Source: Verrucomicrobiota bacterium
GTDB lineage: Bacteria; Verrucomicrobiota; Kiritimatiellia; CAIQIC01; JAGNIJ01
DNA: 64,000 nucleotides
Assembly: GCA_022710725.1 (NCBI GenBank)
Contig: JAKLGK010000007.1
Coordinates: 124,001 to 188,000, forward strand
Direction: 5' to 3'
Made by a program: the position numbers and the translations under genes. Of the stretch, positions 42,256 to 49,785 are shown piece after piece (the stretch's first letter is position 1; each line of letters opens with the position of its first letter). Below the pieces are notes generated by a model. It did no database searches. It had not been told where the DNA came from and worked only from the letters and a program-made list of their open reading frames with translations.

Positions 42256-43422
42256 GCCGGCCAGTTGGCCGGCTGTCCGGCGCCGGTCGAAGTGTTCCAG
42301 AAAGGCGCGGTCGGGCTCGACCGCAAGATTGCCGCGCTTCCATCGCGCGAAGAAATACGCGATCGCATCCGCGATTTCGTCGGGGCGCGCGGGGTCGGCC
42401 GCGCGGCCGGTCCGCGATCGCGCGACGTAGTCCGCCATCAGGCTCCCGGCCGGGGCCACGGCCAGCACGGGCCGGCCGCTGGCCATGTACTCATAGAGCT
42501 TCACGGAAACGGCGTACCGGCCGCGCCGCGCGTCGCTGACGGAAAGCAGCAGGTCCGAATCCTGCTGCCGGAGCAGCGCCTCGCGGTGGGAGCCCGGCGG
42601 AATTTTCCGGACGAGCCCGGAGAGCCCCATGGCCTCGTCGTGGCGGAAATGCTCGAAGTCGCCCACGAGCCGAAGGAGCAGTTCATCCTCGCGCGCGAGC
42701 CGAAGGGACAGCATCAGGCGCAGGGCCTTCAGGACGGGCAGCATGTCCGCGGGATTCGGCAGGTGCCCCGTGAACGTGATCGTGAACCGGTCCCGCCGCG
42801 CCGGCGCGGACGGCAGGGCGGAGAGGACGGCGCCGTCGTACCCGTTCGGGATCAGGTGGTACTTCGCCGCCGGCCCGCCGCCCTTTTCGACCAGCATGTC
42901 CACGACCGGCGCGGTGACGGAGACGACCGCATCAGCCTTTTCGAGGATGTCCCGTTCCCATCGGTCCGCCCGTGCGCGCTGGAAGGGGGAGCGGATAAAT
43001 TCCGGGTTCACAGCCCACTCGTCCCGGAAATCCGCCAGCCACGGCCGCCCGGAGCGTCGGGCCGCCTCGCCGGCAACCAGGTGGTTCACGACGGGATCGC
43101 CGGAGGAAAAAATCGCGGCGACGCCTTCCTCCCGGGCCAGCCGGAGGGCTTGCGCGATGGCCGGCCGCCGCCAGCGGATGGATACCTCCGGAAAGCCCCG
43201 TCGCCGGCCGCCCGGCGGCAGGGGCATCCGGACCAGGACCGACGAGGCCTCGACTTCCGCGAGCAGCTCCGCATCGCGGCTCATTTCCGCGGGCGCTTCC
43301 GTGGTCAGCACGATGGGGCGCCAGCCGTGTTCCGGCAGGTACTTGCAGAACTTCGCGATCCGGATCACGCCGACCCCGCCGCGGGGCGGGAACAGGTATG
43401 AAATCACGAGGACTTTTTTCAT
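42220..43422 (-). CDS. glycosyltransferase, GT4-like
   Basis: A 400-residue protein starting MKKVLVISYLFPPRGGVGVI. Motifs: WLADFRDEWAVNPEFI, ADAVVSVTAPVVDMLVE, FTITFTGHLPNPADMLPVLK and SVKLYEYMASGRPVLAVAPA. It is a distant paralogue of the protein at 40981-42255, sharing the opening, the W-x-A-x-F-R-D block and the E-Y-M-A-S-G-x-P block. Placed in inverted orientation, it suggests an inverted duplication. Acceptor unknown. Confidence 0.82.
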   Translation of the reverse strand: MKKVLVISYLFPPRGGVGVIRIAKFCKYLPEHGWRPIVLTTEAPAEMSRDAELLAEVEASSVLVRMPLPPGGRRRGFPEVSIRWRRPAIAQALRLAREEGVAAIFSSGDPVVNHLVAGEAARRSGRPWLADFRDEWAVNPEFIRSPFQRARADRWERDILEKADAVVSVTAPVVDMLVEKGGGPAAKYHLIPNGYDGAVLSALPSAPARRDRFTITFTGHLPNPADMLPVLKALRLMLSLRLAREDELLLRLVGDFEHFRHDEAMGLSGLVRKIPPGSHREALLRQQDSDLLLSVSDARRGRYAVSVKLYEYMASGRPVLAVAPAGSLMADYVARSRTGRAADPARPDEIADAIAYFFARWKRGNLAVEPDRAFLEHFDRRRTAGQLAGLLDSLAGAQSV

Positions 43423-43452
43423 GGCGGAGTCCTCCGGTCGGCGGCCGCCGGG

Positions 43453-43806
43453 TCAGGTGACCAGGTCCGCGATGATCCGGGAGCGGCCCTTCAACTTCAG
43501 GATGTGCCGGTCCAGCGCGCGCAGTTTTTTCATCGCCCGCGCCACCAGGTAAGCGCCCAGGACCACCAGCCCGAAGGACAGGGTGAGGACCAGGGTCAGG
43601 AAGACTATGACCTTGGACACGTCGTACAACCGGGACGTGGTGATCAGTATGCTCAACACCGAGAGGGGCAGCGCGAATACCGCGATGCCCGTGCGCAGCA
43701 CGGACAGCCAGGTCCGCTTCTCCGACAGGAGCAACTGCACCTCGTTCGACAGCAGGAGCGTTTCCGCATCGGGTTCCAGTTCGCGGGGTGGGTGTTCCGT
43801 ATTCAT
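43453..43806 (-). CDS. small two-helix membrane protein, DUF202-like
   Basis: A 117-residue protein (start MNTEHPPRELEPDAETLLLS). The segment LLLSEKRTWLSVLRTGIAVF followed by two membrane helices (LPLSVLSILITTS and VFLTLVLTLSFGLVVLGAYL) matches the DUF202/YidH layout, in which an E-R-T-x-L-x-x-x-R-T-G motif precedes the helices. Function unknown. It sits upstream of the glycosyltransferase gene on the same strand and is divergent from the ABC exporter genes, with 78 bases between. Confidence 0.65.
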   Translation of the reverse strand: MNTEHPPRELEPDAETLLLSNEVQLLLSEKRTWLSVLRTGIAVFALPLSVLSILITTSRLYDVSKVIVFLTLVLTLSFGLVVLGAYLVARAMKKLRALDRHILKLKGRSRIIADLVT

Positions 43807-43884
43807 CGTGGCGGTGAGCTTGCCCTGAAAGCAGATGGGCGGCAAGCCCGCAGGATGGGGAGCATTTGACGCGGCCTGAGTCGG

Positions 43885-44964
43885 ATGCTACAAACAGCCG
43901 CCCCGGGCAAGGCCCGGGCGAAAAAGGGGGGGGCGGTGCCCGTCGCGATAGTCACAGAGGGGTTGACCAAGCGCTTCCCGCAGAAAGTTTCGCTGCGGCA
44001 GGCGGCGCTGCATCCGTTCCGGCGCCTGTCCGGCGCGCCGCTGACAGCGGTGGACCGCGTCAGCCTGGAAATCCGGCAGGGCGAGCTGTTCGGCCTGCTC
44101 GGCCCGAACGGCGCCGGCAAGACGACGCTGGTCAAGATGCTCTGCACGCTGGTCCTTCCCGATTCCGGCCGGGCGGAGGTCAACGGGTTCGACCTGTCGG
44201 ACGAGGCCCGCGTCCGGGCTTCCATCGGCCTGGTCAGCGGCGAGGACCGCAGCTTCTACTGGCGGCTGACGGGCCGGCAGAACCTGGAGTTCTTCGCCGC
44301 GCTGCACGGCCTGTCCGCGCGCGCGGCGGCCGGGCGGATCGCGCGCGCGGCGGAGTGGTTGGAACTGGGCGAGTTCCTGGACCGCCGTTTCGACCGCTAT
44401 TCCTCGGGCATGAAGCAGCGGCTCGGCATCGCCCGCGGCCTGCTGAACGATCCCTCGATCCTGTTCCTCGACGAGCCGACCCGGAGCCTGGACCCGGTCT
44501 CCGCCGCGCATCTCCGGGACGTCGTCAAGCAGTTGGTCCGCGAGCGCGGGCATACCGTCGTGCTGGTGACGCACCAGTTGCACGAGGCCGAGGACCTGTG
44601 CGACCGGATCGCGATCATGCACAAGGGCCGGCTGCGCGTCGTGGCCGACCCCTTGACCCTGCGGCGCCAGGCCGGCGTGCGGCACTATCGCCTGCGGGTG
44701 CGCGGATTGAACGCGGAGGGCGCGGCCCTCGTGAAGGGGTGGCCCGGCCTGGCCATCCGGGAGCCGGCGGGGGACCCGGGGCTCCTCGTCCTGGAATTCC
44801 AGCCGGCCGAGGGCGAAGCCGGGGAAGCCCTGGCCAACCTGCTCGATCGCGTCGTGGGCGCCGGCGGGCGGATCGAAGACGTCGAGACGCCGGAAGCCGC
44901 CCTGGAGACGGCGTTCCGCAAGTTCACCCGTGACGCCGCGCCGGCGGCGGAGGCGGGGTCGTGA
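43885..44964 (+). CDS. ABC transporter ATPase (ABC-2 exporter type)
   Basis: A 359-residue ATPase from the ATG at 43885; a GTG at 43936 after a G-rich site is an alternative. Walker A GPNGAGKTTLVKML, signature YSSGMKQRLGIARGL, Walker B SILFLDEPTRSLDP and the His of VLVTHQLHE are intact. The C-terminal 110 residues form an extra domain ending in ETAFRKFT, as in ABC-2 drug or antibiotic exporters. It overlaps the permease gene by 4 bases (GTGA). The pair could export the modified peptide made by the genes 4 kb downstream, or a glycan lipid. Confidence 0.9.
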   Translation: MLQTAAPGKARAKKGGAVPVAIVTEGLTKRFPQKVSLRQAALHPFRRLSGAPLTAVDRVSLEIRQGELFGLLGPNGAGKTTLVKMLCTLVLPDSGRAEVNGFDLSDEARVRASIGLVSGEDRSFYWRLTGRQNLEFFAALHGLSARAAAGRIARAAEWLELGEFLDRRFDRYSSGMKQRLGIARGLLNDPSILFLDEPTRSLDPVSAAHLRDVVKQLVRERGHTVVLVTHQLHEAEDLCDRIAIMHKGRLRVVADPLTLRRQAGVRHYRLRVRGLNAEGAALVKGWPGLAIREPAGDPGLLVLEFQPAEGEAGEALANLLDRVVGAGGRIEDVETPEAALETAFRKFTRDAAPAAEAGS

Positions 44965-45773
44965 CGGGCTGGCGAAAACCGCTGGCGTTCGTGAAGCGCG
45001 ACCTGACGGTCCTGATCAGCTACCCGATGGCCTTCTTCCTCCAGTTCTTCGGGATCTTCGCGACGATCCTGATGTTCTTCTTCGTCTCGCGCGTGTTCGG
45101 CGGCGCCGCGAGCCCGCACCTGGCGGAGTACGGCGGCGACTACTTCTCCTTCGTCCTCGTCGGCCTGGCGTTCTCGGGCTACATGACGGTCGCCATGAAT
45201 TCCTTTGCCGCCAGCATCCGCGAGGGCCAGATGATGGGCACGCTGGAGGCCATGCTGGTCTCGCCCACGCGCCTGTCCACGATCCTGATCTCGTCGAGCC
45301 TGTGGAACTACACCTTCACCTCGCTGCGCGTGGTCTTCTTCTTCCTCATCGGCGCGCTGTGCTTCGGCGTGGACTTGAGCCATGCCAACCTTTCCGCCGC
45401 GCTGGTGGTGCAGGGCCTGACCATCCTCTCCTTCAGCGCGCTCGGGATCGTGTCGGCCAGTTTCATCATGGTCTTCAAGCAGGGCAATCCGCTCGACGCG
45501 CTCTCGGGCGTCGTGTTCAGCCTGCTCGGGGGCGTGCTCTATCCCGTCGCCGTGCTGCCGGCCTGGCTGCAGCCGGTCGCCTGGTGCCTGCCCCTCACGT
45601 ACTCCCTGCGCGCGATGCGCCGGGCCATGCTGCGGGGCGCGTCGTGGGGCGAACTGCTCCCCGACATCCTCGCGCTTGTGCTGTTCGCCGCGGTGCTGCT
45701 GCCCGCCAGCCTGTATGTCTTCCGCCGCGCCGTGCGCCGCGCGCGCCGGGACGGGACGCTGACGCAGTATTGA
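44961..45773 (+). CDS. ABC-2 type transporter permease
   Basis: A 270-residue inner-membrane protein with six helices, starting at a GTG (VTGWRKPLAFVKRDLTVLIS). The region GQMMGTLEAMLVSPTRLSTI with following helices and PVAVLPAWLQPVAWCLPLTY is typical of ABC-2 permeases that export drugs, peptides or polysaccharide. With the ATPase it would form a 2+2 exporter. Its end leads into a 108-bp gap with a hairpin. Confidence 0.88.
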   Translation: MTGWRKPLAFVKRDLTVLISYPMAFFLQFFGIFATILMFFFVSRVFGGAASPHLAEYGGDYFSFVLVGLAFSGYMTVAMNSFAASIREGQMMGTLEAMLVSPTRLSTILISSSLWNYTFTSLRVVFFFLIGALCFGVDLSHANLSAALVVQGLTILSFSALGIVSASFIMVFKQGNPLDALSGVVFSLLGGVLYPVAVLPAWLQPVAWCLPLTYSLRAMRRAMLRGASWGELLPDILALVLFAAVLLPASLYVFRRAVRRARRDGTLTQY

Positions 45774-45821
45774 TGCGGTTGAACCGGAGAGGCCCATGGA
45801 ACAGGGAGACAACGGCGTGCA

Positions 45822-45859
45822 CGGAGGGCGGATCTCTCTTCCTTCCTCTGCGCCCTCCG
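45822..45859. repeat. intergenic inverted repeat CGGAGGGCG ... CGCCCTCCG
   Basis: Perfect 9-base arms (45822-45830 and 45851-45859) around a 20-base CT-rich loop. It lies between the ABC permease and the acetyltransferase gene. The CT-rich wording around the right arm resembles dispersed intergenic repeats known from several phyla. Only one copy is in the window, and no T-run follows. Confidence 0.35.
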
Positions 45860-45881
45860 CGTCCTCTGCGGCAAAAAGACC

Positions 45882-46457
45882 ATGAACGCGACGCTGTTCC
45901 AGAGAATATCCTGGCTGGCCGGCCGCGCGCTGGGCTCGCTGCCCGCGGCCGCGCTCCTGAAAATCGCGCTGCCGCTGCGGCCGGTCGTCCGCGACGTCGA
46001 TCCCGTTCGCGACCTGGACGCGTTGGCCCTCTTCGGCGCCGCGCTGCGGCCCGCGCTGCGGCCCCGGTTGCGGGCGGCGTGGGAGCAGGCGCTGCGGGAC
46101 GCTGCGCCCGATTTCCGCCGCGTGCTCGTGGCGGCCGATGCGCGGCGGCCGGATCGGCTGGCGGGCTTCCTGCATCTTCAAAAGGGCCGGCCGGATTGGT
46201 GGATCGCCGGCATGGAGGTCCGCCCGCTCTACCGGCGCCGCGGCCTCGCCGAGCTCATGGCCCGGGAGGCGATCCGGCGCCTGAAGGCCGAGGGCGCTCG
46301 GACGATCTGCCTGTCCGTGCGGGCCGGCAACGCGTCCGCGATCCGGCTGTACGAGAAGCTGGGGTTCCGTCCCGCGGAGGGGCTCTCCGATCCCACGCTG
46401 CATCCCGGCGACGTGGGGATGAGGCTCATCCTGCAGCCCGGCGCCGCCACTGGCTGA
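45882..46457 (+). CDS. GNAT-family N-acetyltransferase
   Basis: A 191-residue protein. The acetyl-CoA site is IAGMEVRPLYRRRGLAELMA (R-R-x-G-x-A pattern) and the C-terminal block is ICLSVRAGNASAIRLYEKLG, both standard for GNAT enzymes. The N-terminal 60 residues are basic and Leu-rich, without a clear domain. Target unknown; it may acetylate an amino group in the peptide or glycan pathway nearby. Its last 32 bases overlap the convergent nucleotidyltransferase gene. Confidence 0.82.
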   Translation: MNATLFQRISWLAGRALGSLPAAALLKIALPLRPVVRDVDPVRDLDALALFGAALRPALRPRLRAAWEQALRDAAPDFRRVLVAADARRPDRLAGFLHLQKGRPDWWIAGMEVRPLYRRRGLAELMAREAIRRLKAEGARTICLSVRAGNASAIRLYEKLGFRPAEGLSDPTLHPGDVGMRLILQPGAATG

Positions 46458-47685
46458 CCAGGAGGTCCGCAAAGCCGCGGGCGAGTTCTCCGATCCCCCC
46501 GGCGAGGTGCCGCCCCCGGCGCGTGAACGGGCTCCGCTCCGGGTAGCGCCGCGCCAGGTACGCTTCGTCCGGCCACAGGTAGAGCAGGGCATCCAGCAGG
46601 CGCACGGGCCGGAACGCGATGTCATGCCGGAACCCGGCAAGGCGGCCCGAGGGTTTCGCCGCGTCGGGCGCGAGCGCGCGCAATTGCCATTCCTGGAGCC
46701 GGCGGGCGAGTCCGCTGGCCCGTGGCGCGCCCAGGCTCTCGATCAGCCCGGCCGGCATGGGGGCCCGGAGCAACTGCCCGGCGCAACGCAGGCTGGCCCG
46801 GACGGCCGCCCCGATATTCCAGCGACGCGCCTTGTCGGCGACGCGGGCCCAGTCCAGCGTTTCGCGCCCCCGCTCCACGGCCTCGGCCACGTCGAGGACG
46901 TGGATCCACCAGCCCGCCGCGAGGATCCGTTCCGCGGCGGCTGGCCGGTCGAGCAGCAGCTCGGCGCAGGGGCCGTGCTTGACGAGGTGCAGGCCGAGCG
47001 ACAGCAGCATGTCCTCCGGCGAGAGCGCGAGGGCCGGCGCGCCCGCGATTGTGCCGGGCCGCGCGTCGCGGAATAGCTCCGCGTAGTCCACCAGCCACGG
47101 CGTGAACCGGTGGTCCAGCGCCCAGTGGATCTCCGCCATGACGCCCGTCTTCCGGTGCACGTACAGGAGGTGCAGGTGCTGCCGCTCGTAGTATCCGTCC
47201 TCGAGCGCTTTCGCGGGCGCGCCGTACCCGGCCTCGCGCAGCTGTTCCTTGGCGGCGGGCAGGTCCTCCTTGAGCAGCAGGAGATCCAGATCGCTGTACG
47301 GGCGCAACGAGCCGTCGCCGTAGACCGCCTCGCCCACGGCCAGGCCGCGCAGGAGGATGACGCGGAGGCCCCGCGCTTGAAAGCGCTCCAGCAGGTTGCG
47401 CGTTTCCTGTTCGAGCCGCGCGCCGCGCAGCATCTCCTGCAGGAGCCTTTGCTGGAGCGCGGACATGGTCCCGGGGGGCAAAACCGCGTCGAGCCCGGCG
47501 GCCTTCAGGTTGCGGTAGAGCAGGGGAGCCAGCCGGTTCTGGTCCACCAGGGGCAGGAGGCGGAGGGGATCAAGCCCCCCGGCCGCCGTCTCGCGCGCCG
47601 CCGCGATGTCCGCGTCGGCGGGCCGCGTCCGGGCGATCTGCGCGAGGAACCGGGCTTCGCGGTGCTGATCGGCTGGCGGATTCAT
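46426..47685 (-). CDS. nucleotidyltransferase-like protein (NTP_transf_5 type)
   Basis: A 419-residue protein with the nucleotidyltransferase motif VILLRGLAVGEAVYGDGSLR followed by PYSDLDLLL, whose Asp132 and Asp134 would bind metal. It continues with MAEIHWALDHRF, PALALSPEDMLLSLGLHLVK and a helical C-terminal half. Proteins of this family are recurrent in RiPP clusters that also carry HPr-kinase-like enzymes, where nucleotidyl or phosphate transfer to the peptide has been proposed. It is divergent from the pqqD-radical SAM unit (130-bp gap), which places it in the peptide locus. Confidence 0.8.
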   Translation of the reverse strand: MNPPADQHREARFLAQIARTRPADADIAAARETAAGGLDPLRLLPLVDQNRLAPLLYRNLKAAGLDAVLPPGTMSALQQRLLQEMLRGARLEQETRNLLERFQARGLRVILLRGLAVGEAVYGDGSLRPYSDLDLLLLKEDLPAAKEQLREAGYGAPAKALEDGYYERQHLHLLYVHRKTGVMAEIHWALDHRFTPWLVDYAELFRDARPGTIAGAPALALSPEDMLLSLGLHLVKHGPCAELLLDRPAAAERILAAGWWIHVLDVAEAVERGRETLDWARVADKARRWNIGAAVRASLRCAGQLLRAPMPAGLIESLGAPRASGLARRLQEWQLRALAPDAAKPSGRLAGFRHDIAFRPVRLLDALLYLWPDEAYLARRYPERSPFTRRGRHLAGGIGELARGFADLLVSQWRRRAAG

Positions 47686-47815
47686 CTTCTGCTGGGCTCC
47701 CTATTAGACCAGCCGGCCCGCAAACGGAAGCGCAATCATGCCCATTTCCGGGCTTGAGCAGGGGGGCGGGGGTCCGGCATGATGCCGCCGCAACAGCTCA
47801 ACCGGGGAGGGGCTC

Positions 47816-48106
47816 ATGTCCAAAGAGAAAGCCAGGATGGCCAAGACGGGAGACGTGGTGCGGCGGCAGATCGCGGACGAGATCATTCTTGTCCCGGTCC
47901 GCAAGTCGGCCGAGGAGTTGGACAGCATCTATTCCATCAACCCGCTCGCCGCCCAGATCTGGGACCTGCTGGACGGCCAGAAGACGCTCGGCGAAATACG
48001 CGACATCCTGCTGCAGCAATACGACGTGACCCCGGAGGAGCTCGACCGCGACCTCGCCGACTTCGTCGAGCAGCTGAAGGCCGAAAAGCTGATCACGGAA
48101 GCCTGA
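47816..48106 (+). CDS. PqqD-like peptide-recognition protein (RRE domain)
   Basis: A 96-residue PqqD-type protein: VVRRQIADEIILVPVRKSAE, SIYSINPLAAQIWDLLDGQK and TLGEIRDILLQQYDVTPEEL, then DLADFVEQLKAEKLI. The pattern of a short beta sheet plus winged helices binds leader peptides and presents them to a radical SAM enzyme. It begins after GGGGAGGGG, and its stop is followed after a single base by the ATG of the radical SAM gene, as in many PqqD/radical SAM pairs. The expected clients are the three KPEIRK-leader peptides. Confidence 0.9.
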   Translation: MSKEKARMAKTGDVVRRQIADEIILVPVRKSAEELDSIYSINPLAAQIWDLLDGQKTLGEIRDILLQQYDVTPEELDRDLADFVEQLKAEKLITEA

Positions 48107-48107
48107 C

Positions 48108-49211
48108 ATGACGGAATCGCGGGTTCCCGAGGTCGGCTACGAGTACTTCAGCGAGCGGGTCCACAACCAGTCCCTTCGCAAGCGCCTCCCGCTCTCCGGC
48201 TCGATCGAGCTCACCTTCGCCTGCAATTTCCGGTGCATCCACTGCTACTGCGTCGAGGAGCCGCCCCGCCGTGAGCTCTCGCTGGAGGAGATCCGCGGCC
48301 TGGTGGACCAGGTGGCGGACGAGGGATGCCTCTGGATGCTGCTGACCGGCGGCGAGCCGCTGCTGCGGCGCGATTTCGCGGACATTTACAACTACTGCCG
48401 GCGGAAGGGGCTGGTCACCACCCTCTTCACCAACGGAAGCCTGGTGAACGAGCGGATCGCGGGCGTCTTGAGCGATCTCAAGCCGTTCGTGGTGGAGATC
48501 ACCCTCTACGGCTTCTCGCCGGAAACGTACCGCGCGGTCACCGGGCGGGCCGAGAACTTCGAGAAGGTCCTGCGCGGGATCGACCTGCTGCAGAAGGCCG
48601 GCGTGCCGCTGCGGCTCAAATCCATGATCCTGCAGCAGAACAAGGGCGACCTGCCGCGCATCCGGGAATTCGCCCAATCCCGCGGGCTGAACTACCGGTT
48701 TGACCCGGTGCTCAATCCCACGCTCTCGGGCTCCCGCAAGCCGGAGGAGCTGATGCTCACGCCCGAGGAAATCGTGGCGCTGGATGTGGGCGACCCGGAG
48801 CGCCTGAAGAGCTGGGACGAGTTCTGCGAGAAGTTCACGTTCGCCTCCGACGACGGGCGGCTGTACAAGTGCGGGGCGGGGCAGTGGAGCTTCCACATCG
48901 ACCCCGAGGGCAAGCTCTCCCTCTGCATGTTCGCCCGGCAGAACCAATACGACCTGCGAAGCGGGAATTTCCACGAGGCCTTCTACACCTTCCTGCCGAC
49001 GGTGCTCGGGCAGAAGGAAAGCCGCGTAACGAAATGCGGCGCCTGTCCCATCCGGAACATGTGCGGGCAATGCGCCGGCTGGGCCCACCTGTACAGCGGG
49101 GACGAGGAAGAGCCGGTCGAGTACCTCTGCCGGATCGCCCATGCCCGGGCCAACGCTTTCGGGCTGAACAAGATAGGATCTTCAGCGCCCCCGGCGTCCG
49201 GAAACGCTTGA
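48108..49211 (+). CDS. radical SAM/SPASM peptide-modifying enzyme
   Basis: A 367-residue enzyme. The radical SAM motif is Cys39-x3-Cys43-x2-Cys46 (TFACNFRCIHCYC), with TGGEPL at 80-85. The C-terminal SPASM region has Cys255, Cys273, Cys310, Cys313, Cys319, Cys322 and Cys341 (YKCGAGQWSFHIDPEGKLSL, then CGACPIRNMCGQCAGW), able to carry two auxiliary Fe-S clusters. Relatives (PqqE, AlbA, sactipeptide and ranthipeptide maturases) form C-C or thioether bonds in precursor peptides. PqqD lies upstream, and two Cys-containing precursor genes follow within 350 bases. Cross-linking of the conserved Cys residues is the natural hypothesis. Confidence 0.92.
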   Translation: MTESRVPEVGYEYFSERVHNQSLRKRLPLSGSIELTFACNFRCIHCYCVEEPPRRELSLEEIRGLVDQVADEGCLWMLLTGGEPLLRRDFADIYNYCRRKGLVTTLFTNGSLVNERIAGVLSDLKPFVVEITLYGFSPETYRAVTGRAENFEKVLRGIDLLQKAGVPLRLKSMILQQNKGDLPRIREFAQSRGLNYRFDPVLNPTLSGSRKPEELMLTPEEIVALDVGDPERLKSWDEFCEKFTFASDDGRLYKCGAGQWSFHIDPEGKLSLCMFARQNQYDLRSGNFHEAFYTFLPTVLGQKESRVTKCGACPIRNMCGQCAGWAHLYSGDEEEPVEYLCRIAHARANAFGLNKIGSSAPPASGNA

Positions 49212-49218
49212 TATTGTG

Positions 49219-49247
49219 TTGACGCTCGGCGCGCTCTGTGCGAATAT
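49219..49247 (+). promoter_or_regulatory. sigma70-like promoter of precursor peptide 2
   Basis: TTGACG (49219-49224), 17 bases, GAATAT (49242-49247), 42 bases before the ATG at 49290. It allows the peptide to be made in excess of the enzymes encoded upstream. Confidence 0.5.
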
Positions 49248-49289
49248 CCATTCCCGCTTGGATCAGGGAGTCCAACAAGGAGAGCGAGC

Positions 49290-49442
49290 ATGAAGAAGAC
49301 CTACAAGAAACCCGAGATTCGCAAGGTGAAGTTGGTCCCGTCGGAAGCCGTGTTGCAGTCCTGCAAGACGACAGGAGCCGCCGGCCCGGGACAGCAGTCG
49401 GGCTGCTTCATCACACTGATTTGCTCTATCATCGGTTCCTGA
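49290..49442 (+). CDS. RiPP precursor peptide 2 (KPEIRK leader family), 50 residues
   Basis: A 50-residue peptide starting MKKTYKKPEIRKVKLVPSEA. The leader (residues 1-24) is nearly identical to precursors 1 and 3. The core side reads from Cys25-Lys-Thr through Gly32-Pro33 and Gly38-Cys39 to a hydrophobic end (F-I-T-L-I-C45-S-I-I-G-S). Its second Cys is one place later than in precursors 1 and 3. AAGGAG precedes the ATG and a hairpin with six T follows. It lies 78 bases after the radical SAM gene. The hydrophobic core could be membrane active; this is a guess. Confidence 0.87.
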   Translation: MKKTYKKPEIRKVKLVPSEAVLQSCKTTGAAGPGQQSGCFITLICSIIGS

Positions 49443-49472
49443 CTCGGATCGGGATCGCCTGAATTCTTTTGA

Positions 49473-49500
49473 GGCCTCCGCTTCGGCAGGGGCCTTTTTT
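49473..49500 (+). terminator. intrinsic terminator after precursor 2
   Basis: Hairpin GGCCTCCGC-TTCG-GCAGGGGCC with one mismatch and one G-T pair, then six T. The stem wording is similar to the terminators of precursors 1 and 3. Confidence 0.82.
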
Positions 49501-49501
49501 C

Positions 49502-49530
49502 TTGACCGGTACAGGGCGCTTCTCTAGCGT
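49502..49530 (+). promoter_or_regulatory. sigma70-like promoter of precursor peptide 3
   Basis: TTGACC (49502-49507), 17 bases, TAGCGT (49525-49530), directly after the terminator of precursor 2 and 23 bases before the ATG at 49554. Confidence 0.4.
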
Positions 49531-49553
49531 GCGATCACCGAGGGAGGAGCATG

Positions 49554-49706
49554 ATGAAGAAGGCCTACAGGAAACCCGAGATTCGCAAGGTGAAACTGGT
49601 CCCGTCGGAAGCGGTGTTGGCGGCGTGCAAAACGCAGGGCGTCAGCGGTCCCGATGTCTCGGGCTGTCAGCCGGTTTCGCATATCTGTGCTTCTATCGGC
49701 TCCTGA
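49554..49706 (+). CDS. RiPP precursor peptide 3 (KPEIRK leader family), 50 residues
   Basis: A 50-residue peptide starting MKKAYRKPEIRKVKLVPSEA. Two ATGs stand in a row at 49551 and 49554; GGGAGGAG upstream has better spacing to the second, which also gives exactly the 50 residues of the other two family members. After the leader comes Cys25-Lys-Thr, Gly32-Pro33, Gly37-Cys38 and H-I-C45-A-S-I-G-S. The variable stretch (residues 34-43) differs from precursors 1 and 2, while the three Cys and the Gly-Ser end are kept. It precedes the HPr-kinase-like gene. Confidence 0.86.
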   Translation: MKKAYRKPEIRKVKLVPSEAVLAACKTQGVSGPDVSGCQPVSHICASIGS

Positions 49707-49732
49707 AGCCGCGGCGAGGATGGTAAAAAACA

Positions 49733-49765
49733 ACGAGGCCTTTGCGGAAGCAAGGGCCTCGTTTT
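49733..49765 (+). terminator. intrinsic terminator after precursor 3
   Basis: Hairpin ACGAGGCCTTTGC-GGAA-GCAAGGGCCTCGT, 13 pairs with one G-T, ending in four T. It lies 20 bases before the ATG of the kinase-like gene, so that gene depends on read-through or a promoter inside the terminator region. Confidence 0.85.
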
Positions 49766-49785
49766 GCTGTCGACGGGAGGTGGGC

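Noticed and set aside
45822..45859. Hairpin after the ABC permease as a terminator
   Set aside because: The loop is 20 bases and no T-run follows the stem, so it is listed only as an inverted repeat.
47754..47783. Promoter TTGAGC...GCATGA before the pqqD-like gene
   Set aside because: The -10 is poor and the spacer is a G-run, so I do not list it, although a promoter is expected in this 130-bp gap.
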